DNA of 64,000 nt from an uncultured Clostridium sp. (GTDB taxonomy: Bacteria > Bacillota > Clostridia > TANB77 > CAG-508). Positions within the stretch are counted from its first letter, which is position 1, and every line of letters starts with the position of its first letter. The notes below the pieces were generated by a model. The model was not told where the DNA came from, made no database searches, and saw nothing but the letters and a program-made list of their open reading frames with translations. The stretch covers positions 108,288 to 172,287 of the forward strand of contig URYN01000001.1 of assembly GCA_900552135.1 (NCBI GenBank), in the 5' to 3' direction. Positions 17,101 through 23,105 of the stretch are shown piece by piece. Both the position numbers and the translations under genes were made by a program.

Positions 17101-17129
17101 TTGACTAATAAAACATACTGTGGTATTTT
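17101..17129 (+). promoter_or_regulatory. Sigma-A promoter of the Spo0E-like gene
   Basis: TTGACT (17101-17106), 17-base spacer, TATTTT (17124-17129); the start codon is at 17171. Confidence 0.6.
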
Positions 17130-17170
17130 ATATGCATCAAATAAAATGAAGCGAAAAGAGGGATAAGAAA

Positions 17171-17326
17171 ATGCTAAATGAAGAAATTTGTAAATTAAGA
17201 AAAAAGTTAAACAATAGTATAATAAAAGGGGAAGATTATAGTATTATATACAAGCTTAGCATAGAATTAGACGAACTAATTGCCGAATATTATAGAAGAT
17301 TGGTGAACCATCAAGCAAAAGGCTAA
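17171..17326 (+). CDS. Spo0E-like aspartyl-phosphate phosphatase
   Basis: 51 residues in the Spo0E family (two antiparallel helices). The signature SIELDELIAEYYRRL (residues 30-44) corresponds to the family's S-x-E-L-D motif, which removes phosphate from Spo0A~P. The N-terminal helix EEICKLRKKLNNSI also fits. SD AGAGGG precedes the ATG. Such proteins delay or tune entry into sporulation, which fits the window's sporulation genes. It has its own promoter, and a perfect 0A box lies further upstream. It ends 286 bases before the first pilin gene of the secretion-like locus. In the intervening spacer I see only a promoter (17530-17558). Confidence 0.85.
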   Translation: MLNEEICKLRKKLNNSIIKGEDYSIIYKLSIELDELIAEYYRRLVNHQAKG

Positions 17327-17529
17327 AAAGATTTTTAATAAATGGACCAAGATATAATGAAAATACAACTTGAAGGTGAGGTAAAACTCCGAGATAAAAC
17401 CTGAAATTAACTCTATAAAATGAATGCGGTTTGAAAAAAGAACGTCAAGTGAAAAGTTAAATGAAATTATGTAAAGCAAATGCGACTTGTATGAGAAAAG
17501 AGGAGAAATAAAAAATTAAATAAAAAATA

Positions 17530-17558
17530 TTGACTTATAAAAGATTATTCTATATAAT
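17530..17558 (+). promoter_or_regulatory. Sigma-A promoter of the first pilin gene
   Basis: TTGACT (17530-17535), 17-base spacer, TATAAT (17553-17558), 54 bases upstream of ATG 17613. It marks the 5' boundary of the type IV secretion-like locus. Confidence 0.75.
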
Positions 17559-17612
17559 AAATTCATGTAATAAAATTAGCTATTTTGCTATAAATAAAGG
17601 ATAAAACGGGAT

Positions 17613-18020
17613 ATGAATAAATCTTTAAAAAAAATTGGTATTATAATTATAACATTAATATTGATGCTTGGTTCTATTTATACAACCAAGTCTTTTGCCG
17701 CGCATCCATCAGATAGTGGAACAGATTGGGGAGGAGCAATAAATCCTGGTGATTTTGATCCGTCAAAAGGTGCTGAAGATATGCCAAGCGAAATTCAATC
17801 AAAAGTAAATACAGCATTCACTATAGTACAAATTGTTGGAGTTGTAGTTTCTACTGTTGGTGCATCAGTACTAGGTGTTAAATACTTATTAGGAAGTGTA
17901 GAAAAGAAGGCAGAATACAAAAAGACAATGATTCCGTATATTGTGGGAATTATATTTATAGCTTGTACGCCAACAATTTTAAGACTTATTTATAATCTTA
18001 CAAATCAAGCTTTAAACTAA
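17613..18020 (+). CDS. VirB2/TrbC-type pilin-like protein 1
   Basis: 135 residues: cleavable-looking signal sequence (about 8-29, ending SFAA), a short polar stretch rich in Asp, Gly and Ser, then two membrane helices (about 67-92 and 104-125) joined by the charged loop GSVEKKAEYKKTM. This helix-loop-helix after a long signal peptide is the VirB2/TrbC pilin plan. The loop is almost identical to that of the later pilins (GSAEQKAEYKKTM). First of four pilin-type genes, transcribed from its own promoter. The SD AAAGGA is 11 bases from the ATG. It would insert in the membrane and could polymerise into a pilus or channel. Function in this organism is inferred only from family. Confidence 0.8.
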   Translation: MNKSLKKIGIIIITLILMLGSIYTTKSFAAHPSDSGTDWGGAINPGDFDPSKGAEDMPSEIQSKVNTAFTIVQIVGVVVSTVGASVLGVKYLLGSVEKKAEYKKTMIPYIVGIIFIACTPTILRLIYNLTNQALN

Positions 18021-18082
18021 TAAAATAAAAAATAAGGCAATAAAAAGTTAAACTAATTGCACAAAAAGTAAAAACAAGAGCC

Positions 18083-18159
18083 AATAAAAGGCAGAAATAA
18101 ACTCAAATAAAAGGCTGAAAAAAGCATGAATAAAAGGCTAAAGTAAGAGCAAATAAATA
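18083..18159 (+). repeat. 23-base imperfect tandem repeat
   Basis: Units start at 18083, 18106, 18129 and, degenerate, 18152, an exact 23-base period. Each begins AATAAAAGGC (the fourth AATAAATAAT). The repeat lies between pilin genes 1 and 2, directly before the second pilin promoter. Nothing else is seen in the 204-base spacer. Confidence 0.75.
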
Positions 18160-18163
18160 ATAG

Positions 18164-18192
18164 TTGAAAAAAAAGGAAAAATGTTATATAAT
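18164..18192 (+). promoter_or_regulatory. Sigma-A promoter of pilin genes 2-4
   Basis: TTGAAA (18164-18169), 17-base spacer, TATAAT (18187-18192), 32 bases upstream of the start at 18225. The tandem repeat abuts its 5' side. Confidence 0.68.
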
Positions 18193-18224
18193 ATAACTAA
18201 GCATGGAAAAAGAAGGTAAGGCGG

Positions 18225-18626
18225 ATGAAAAAAGGTTATAAAATAATTAGTTGTTTATTAATTCTAATAATGATGTTATTTTTACTACCTACTTTCTGTA
18301 ATGCAGATGGTGGAGCATTGAGTGGTATAGTAACAAGTGGAGACGATTTTGTAAATAATGGAAAGAATCAAACTGGTGTAGGACTACCAAGTACTGAAAA
18401 CATAAAAGACACTTCAAACTTGATTTATAACACATTATTTGGTGTTGGAATTATAGTTGCTTTAATCTGGGGACTTATAATAGGTATAAAATTCGTAACA
18501 GGTTCTATAGAAGAAAAAGCACAGATAAAAGAAAAACTTATTCCTTATGTAATTGGATGTGTTATAATATTTGGTGCATTTGGAATATGGAAAATAGTAT
18601 TAACAGTACTACAATCATTTCAATAG
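18225..18626 (+). CDS. VirB2/TrbC-type pilin-like protein 2
   Basis: 133 residues with the same plan as protein 1: signal sequence (about 5-27), a Gly/Asn-rich polar segment (28-58), then two hydrophobic helices (about 66-90 and 102-126) joined by TGSIEEKAQIKEKL. It is the most divergent of the four pilin-like proteins: the loop keeps the EKA core, but the helices differ and include two Trp residues. It may be a minor pilin or tip subunit; this is inference. The next pilin gene begins 55 bases downstream after a small hairpin (TCTCT/AGAGA). Confidence 0.75.
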   Translation: MKKGYKIISCLLILIMMLFLLPTFCNADGGALSGIVTSGDDFVNNGKNQTGVGLPSTENIKDTSNLIYNTLFGVGIIVALIWGLIIGIKFVTGSIEEKAQIKEKLIPYVIGCVIIFGAFGIWKIVLTVLQSFQ

Positions 18627-18681
18627 TTTTTAATATTCTCTAAAAGAGATTTTAATAAAAATCGAAGATAAGGAGGAAAAT

Positions 18682-19053
18682 ATGAAGAAATCAGTTAAAG
18701 TAATATCAACTCTATTATTAGCAGTAATGATAGTTATGAGCATTGCAAGCGTTGTATTTGCAGTTGATGTTGATTCAGTTATATCAGGAGTTGAAACTGG
18801 AGGAACTACAACAGATACAAGTAAAATTACAACACTAGGTGCAAACATAGTAAATATTATCCAAGTAGTTGGTATAGTAGTTGCTATCATAGTTTTACTA
18901 GTTATAGGTATTAAATATATAATAGGAAGTGCTGAACAAAAAGCAGAATACAAAACAACAATGATACCATATATAGTTGGTGCTGTTTTAATATTCGCAG
19001 GTACTTCAATTGTAAAGGTTATATACCAATTAGCATCACAAGTTAAAGCTTAA
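18682..19053 (+). CDS. VirB2/TrbC-type pilin-like protein 3
   Basis: 123 residues: signal sequence (about 6-27, ending VVFA), a Thr-rich polar stretch of about 28 residues, then the conserved helix-loop-helix starting TTLGANIVNIIQVVG with loop GSAEQKAEYKTTM. Near-identical in its C-terminal two-thirds to protein 4, from which it is a tandem duplicate. Strong SD AAGGAGG 6 bases before the ATG. Probably a major pilin-like subunit given the two copies and strong translation signal (inference). Confidence 0.82.
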   Translation: MKKSVKVISTLLLAVMIVMSIASVVFAVDVDSVISGVETGGTTTDTSKITTLGANIVNIIQVVGIVVAIIVLLVIGIKYIIGSAEQKAEYKTTMIPYIVGAVLIFAGTSIVKVIYQLASQVKA

Positions 19054-19107
19054 CAAAATTTTAAAAGAAATTTATTTGAAGGCGTAAAACCTAGAAAGGA
19101 ATAAAGT

Positions 19108-19482
19108 ATGAAGAAATCAGTTAAAATTATATCAACAGTATTATTAGCAATAATGTTAGTTATGAGCGTAGCAAGCGTTGCATTTGCAGTAGTTGATATT
19201 GATGGAACAATCAGCCAAGTAGAAAATGGAAGCACTGTTTCAGACACAAGCAACATTACAACATTAGGAGCAAATATAGTAAATATTATCCAAGTAGTTG
19301 GTATAGTAATTTCTATCATTGTTCTATTAGTTATAGGTATTAAATACATAATAGGAAGTGCTGAACAAAAAGCAGAATACAAGAAAACAATGATACCATA
19401 CATTGTTGGTGCTTTATTAATATTTGCTGGTACATCAATTGTAAAAGTTGTATACCAATTAGCAAACCAAGTAAAAGCTTAG
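19108..19482 (+). CDS. VirB2/TrbC-type pilin-like protein 4 (tandem copy of 3)
   Basis: 124 residues, same architecture as protein 3. Signal peptide and both membrane helices are nearly identical, including the shared VVGIV and GSAEQKAEYK blocks, while the polar segment expected to be exposed after processing differs (DGTISQVENGSTVSDTSN here, DSVISGVETGGTTTDTSK in protein 3). This pattern fits duplication followed by divergence of the exposed part. A strong terminator at 19532-19559 ends this pilin transcript, separating pilin production from the machinery genes. Confidence 0.82.
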   Translation: MKKSVKIISTVLLAIMLVMSVASVAFAVVDIDGTISQVENGSTVSDTSNITTLGANIVNIIQVVGIVISIIVLLVIGIKYIIGSAEQKAEYKKTMIPYIVGALLIFAGTSIVKVVYQLANQVKA

Positions 19483-19531
19483 TTAAAAATAAAATATTGC
19501 ATATATATTGCAAGAATATTACAAAAGAATT

Positions 19532-19559
19532 AAAAGTGCATAAAAATGCACTTTTTTTT
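19532..19559 (+). terminator. Intrinsic terminator after the pilin genes
   Basis: Arms AAAAGTGCAT (19532-19541) and ATGCACTTTT (19546-19555), AAAA loop, T8 tail. It separates the pilin genes from the prgI-virB4-virB6 unit. Confidence 0.88.
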
Positions 19560-19568
19560 GCATTTATG

Positions 19569-19597
19569 TTACATTTTTTAATAAAATATGTTATACT
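19569..19597 (+). promoter_or_regulatory. Probable promoter of the PrgI-VirB4 operon
   Basis: TTACAT (19569-19574), 17-base spacer, TATACT (19592-19597), 40 bases before the start of the PrgI-type gene. Confidence 0.5.
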
Positions 19598-19637
19598 CAT
19601 TATATAAGTAGAATTATGATATAAACGGAGGAAAAAT

Positions 19638-19991
19638 ATGGGAACATACAATTTGCCAAGAAATGTGAAGGGTGAGGGAAGAATATTATTTATATTTACT
19701 CCCAAGAGTCTAATCTATGCATCAGTTGGTGCTGGAGTTGGTCTTATATTTTATTTAATATTTAGACTTATGAAGATGGGCTTTGTTGGGATAATTCTTA
19801 TTGCTGTATTTGCCTTAATTGGTTATGGAATTGGTATGCTTAAAGTTCCTAATATCGGAGTATTGAAAGATACCCAAGCCGTTGGTGGAGAAAATCTAGA
19901 CGACGTAATCAAAAGAGCAATTCTTTTTAAAAGAAAAGGCAACAAAATATACGTGTATGATAATAAGGAGGTAGAAACAAATGACAAATAG
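19638..19991 (+). CDS. PrgI family (VirB3-like) membrane protein
   Basis: 117 residues. The N terminus YNLPRNVKGEGRILFIFTPKSL, with basic and Gly residues before two close membrane helices (about 29-47 and 50-69), is typical of PrgI-family proteins of Gram-positive type IV secretion loci, equivalent in position and size to VirB3/TcpE. The C-terminal cytoplasmic tail is short and ends in a basic segment. SD CGGAGG precedes the ATG. The 3' end overlaps the next gene by 11 bases, so translation is probably coupled. It would help seat the VirB4 ATPase at the membrane. Confidence 0.8.
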   Translation: MGTYNLPRNVKGEGRILFIFTPKSLIYASVGAGVGLIFYLIFRLMKMGFVGIILIAVFALIGYGIGMLKVPNIGVLKDTQAVGGENLDDVIKRAILFKRKGNKIYVYDNKEVETNDK

Positions 19992-21123
19992 TACAAGTAT
20001 TTTAACAATTATATTATATATAATGCTTGCAATAATGATGGCACTCCTAATTGCTTTAGTTTTTGTATATCTAAATACTAAAATTAAAGAAAAACAACAA
20101 GAAGAACAAAATAGAAAAGATGAAGGAAAGCCTGTTACAAAGGAAAAAACTAAAACTTTTAATGTTGGATCTATATTTGATTTCATGGAATTTGATAAAA
20201 TCGAAGACAACATGATTATACAGAAAAAAGGAAAAAGATTTATTATGGTTGTTGAATGTCAAGGTATAAACTACGACTTGATGTCACAAGCAGAAAAAGT
20301 ATCTGTTGAAGAAGGATTTGTTCAATTCTTAAATACATTATCACATCCAATTCAAATTTATACTCAAACAAGAAAAATTAATTTGGAAAGCAGTTTGCAA
20401 ACATATAAAACTGAAGTTGATAAACTTGAACAAGAATATCAAAGACAAACCTTAAGATACAGACAGGTTATGCAATCTCCTAATGCAACAGATGAACAAA
20501 GAAAACAAGCTTTATATGAATATACAAAACAAAAGAACTTATATGAATATGGAAAAGACATAATATATAACACAGAAAAAATGAGCTTAAATAAAAATAT
20601 TCTTAATAAAAAATATTATGTAGTTATACCATATTATTCAGAAGAAGTTGGAGATTATGCTCAAGAAGAAATAAGAGAGATGGCTTTCTCTGAACTTTAT
20701 ACAAAAGCACAATCAATAATCAGAACTTTGAGCGTGTGTGGAGTTATAGGAAAAGTAATGACATCTACAGAATTAGTTGATTTACTTTATGTGGCTTACA
20801 ACAGAGACGATGCAGATGTATATGGAATTGATAAAGCTTTGAAGGCTGGATACAACGAACTATATTCAACAGCACCAGATTACATGGACAAGAAGATGAG
20901 AATGCTGGATGAACAAATAGCAAGAGATGCTGCAAGACTTGCAAATGAAAAAGTTATAGAAGCTCAAACAGAAAAACAAAAAGAATATGAAAAGAAAGTA
21001 ACAACTAGAGATGACATCATAAGTAATCTTGCACAACTTATAATAGAACAAAACGAAGCAATGCTTGGAAAAGACATTGCAGAGAAATCTAAGGAAAAAG
21101 TTAGAAGGGAGAAAAAAGCCTAA
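19981..21123 (+). CDS. Membrane-anchored VirB4 N-domain-like (TraC-like) protein without ATPase motifs
   Basis: 380 residues: an N-terminal membrane helix (about 8-31), then a soluble region resembling the N-terminal domain of VirB4/TraC ATPases, with the typical segment around LNTLSHPIQIYTQTRKINL (about 119-137), an inserted coiled coil (about 140-195), KYYVVIPYYSEE (about 211-222), and a long Lys/Glu-rich C-terminal coiled coil (about 300-380). No Walker A or B motif is visible. SD AAGGAGG is clear, the start overlaps the prgI-type gene, and the stop overlaps the start of virB4 (TAATG), so the three are translationally coupled. Likely a docking partner for the ATPase. Confidence 0.7.
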   Translation: MTNSTSILTIILYIMLAIMMALLIALVFVYLNTKIKEKQQEEQNRKDEGKPVTKEKTKTFNVGSIFDFMEFDKIEDNMIIQKKGKRFIMVVECQGINYDLMSQAEKVSVEEGFVQFLNTLSHPIQIYTQTRKINLESSLQTYKTEVDKLEQEYQRQTLRYRQVMQSPNATDEQRKQALYEYTKQKNLYEYGKDIIYNTEKMSLNKNILNKKYYVVIPYYSEEVGDYAQEEIREMAFSELYTKAQSIIRTLSVCGVIGKVMTSTELVDLLYVAYNRDDADVYGIDKALKAGYNELYSTAPDYMDKKMRMLDEQIARDAARLANEKVIEAQTEKQKEYEKKVTTRDDIISNLAQLIIEQNEAMLGKDIAEKSKEKVRREKKA

Positions 21124-23090
21124 TGTTCAAGAAAAATAAAAAATCACAAATGAATGATTTCAATATTAGAAATGATTATACGAGTGATGAAGAAGTTAGA
21201 ATATTGCATAAGAAAACCATAAAAGAGCTTATAGCTCCATCTGGAATAGATGCAAGCAGTATTGACCATTTGGAAATAGCCTCAAACGTTAAAAGATATG
21301 CAAGAAGCTTCTTCGTATCTGCACTTCCAAGAATGTGTACATTCCCTGAAATATTCAGAGATATGTACATGTTTGGAGATATAAACACTTCTATATATAT
21401 AAATCCCATTGCAGAAGCAAGGTCTCAAAATGAATTAAACAGAACAATTAATGAGCTTGAAACAGAAAGAATTGTTGCTGCAGACAGAGGAAACATAAAC
21501 AGAGAAAGTAACTTAACACAAAAAAGATTTGAAGCAGAAAATTTAAGAGACGAAATCGCCGCAGGATATAACAAATTATATGAAGCATCTGTTATATCAA
21601 CATTATTTGCATATAGTCTTGAAGATTTAGATAGATTGACAAAAATGCTATCTGCGGAAATGTCTAAATCATTAGTAGGAGTTAAGAGTGCATGGGCTAT
21701 GCAGGAAGAAGCATTCCAATCAAATTTGCCATTTGCACAAAATAAAATAAACAAAACACATACTTTTGACCGTAGATCAATGGCAACAGTATTCCCATTT
21801 ACAACATCAGAAGTTGGACATACAACTGGTATTCCACTTGGATTTAATAAACAGACTGGTGTACCAATTTTATTTGATAACTTTCATAGTTCATTATCAA
21901 ACTACAACATGGTTATATTTGCTAAGTCTGGTGCTGGTAAATCAGTAACTATGAAGACTTTGATATCAAGGTCAGCAGTACTTATGGGAATTCAAAGTTT
22001 GGCGCTAGATGCTGAAGGCGAGTACAGCCTTGTTGCAGAAAGCTTGGGAGGAATAAATGTTGTATTAAGCCCAAATTCAAAAACAGTTATAAATGTTTTT
22101 GATATAGAAACAGAAGTTGTTAAAGACGAAATAACAGGTAGAGATAAAACAGTACTAAATGTTGAAAATAAAGTTGAAGACGTTACGCAAGCCTTACTTA
22201 CGATGGCTAGAGGAAGTACAAGAAGCCAAGAAGTAAACGAAGTAACGAAACAGATAATTGCTGAATCCGTAGCACAAGAGTATGCTGCTTACGGAATCAC
22301 AAATAATCCAGCAAGCATATACGAATCTAGAACTTCTAATAGTGGAGAATTACTAGGAAGAATGAGAAAGAAAATGCCTACAATAGGATCTTGGTATAAA
22401 AGATTACAAAGAAATGCAGAGATGAATCAAAATCAAGATTACAGATTCCATTATAGTTACTTATTAAAAGTTATGAAACAGTATATAAGAGAATATGATG
22501 GACAGATGGCATACTTCGATGGACAATCAACATTCGATTTACTAGATGGAACATTATTCATAAATCTAGACATATCTCAACTAGAGGAAAGATTTGCAAG
22601 ACCACTTGCACAACAAATTCTTCTATCATGGATATGGGAAAAATACGTAAAGAAAAACAGTGAGGATAGAAAAAAGGCTGCAAAGAAAAGAGTGCTTGTC
22701 GACGAGGCATGGATGTTACTTCCATATCCTGAGGCAGTAGATTTCTTAAACACTATGGCAAGACGTGCCAGAAAAAGAAATGTATCCCTTGCAATTATCT
22801 CTCAGAGATTCCAAGATTTCTATGAAAAACCAGAGGTACAAGCAGTACTTACATCATCTGATACAAAATTATTACTAGCACAAGATAAATCTGAAATACA
22901 ATATGTAAAAGAAGTATTTAAACTAAGCGAAGGAGAAGCAGGATTTTTAACCACATGTAATAGAGGTGAGGGACTACTTAAAGTAGGTTCTGATACGGCA
23001 ATACTACAAATTACACCAACCGCAAAAGAATTTGAATTTGTGGAAACAAACCTAAATAAACTAATGGAAAATAATCAAAATAGAGCATAA
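21123..23090 (+). CDS. VirB4-like type IV secretion ATPase
   Basis: 655 residues, the energising ATPase of a type IV secretion-like apparatus. An N-terminal domain (about 30-240) precedes the RecA-like motor. Walker A is FAKSGAGKSVTMK (about 266-278), Walker B is RVLVDEAWMLL (about 521-531), followed by the family motifs ARRARKRNVSLAIISQ (about 543-558). Gram-positive equivalents are TcpF/ConE/PrgJ. The start shares one base with the upstream stop, and an SD (AGAAGGGAG) lies in the upstream coding region. No VirD4/TcpA coupling ATPase is found in the window. Very secure at family level. Confidence 0.93.
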   Translation: MFKKNKKSQMNDFNIRNDYTSDEEVRILHKKTIKELIAPSGIDASSIDHLEIASNVKRYARSFFVSALPRMCTFPEIFRDMYMFGDINTSIYINPIAEARSQNELNRTINELETERIVAADRGNINRESNLTQKRFEAENLRDEIAAGYNKLYEASVISTLFAYSLEDLDRLTKMLSAEMSKSLVGVKSAWAMQEEAFQSNLPFAQNKINKTHTFDRRSMATVFPFTTSEVGHTTGIPLGFNKQTGVPILFDNFHSSLSNYNMVIFAKSGAGKSVTMKTLISRSAVLMGIQSLALDAEGEYSLVAESLGGINVVLSPNSKTVINVFDIETEVVKDEITGRDKTVLNVENKVEDVTQALLTMARGSTRSQEVNEVTKQIIAESVAQEYAAYGITNNPASIYESRTSNSGELLGRMRKKMPTIGSWYKRLQRNAEMNQNQDYRFHYSYLLKVMKQYIREYDGQMAYFDGQSTFDLLDGTLFINLDISQLEERFARPLAQQILLSWIWEKYVKKNSEDRKKAAKKRVLVDEAWMLLPYPEAVDFLNTMARRARKRNVSLAIISQRFQDFYEKPEVQAVLTSSDTKLLLAQDKSEIQYVKEVFKLSEGEAGFLTTCNRGEGLLKVGSDTAILQITPTAKEFEFVETNLNKLMENNQNRA

Positions 23091-23105
23091 TAAGGGAGGA
23101 ATGAA

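Noticed and set aside
18083..18159. CRISPR array
   Set aside because: The 23-base units are directly adjacent with no spacers and no cas genes nearby; this is a simple tandem repeat.
19981..23090. virB4 split by frameshift
   Set aside because: The upstream protein has its own membrane helix, ribosome site and coiled-coil end, and the downstream protein keeps an N domain; TAATG coupling indicates two genes.
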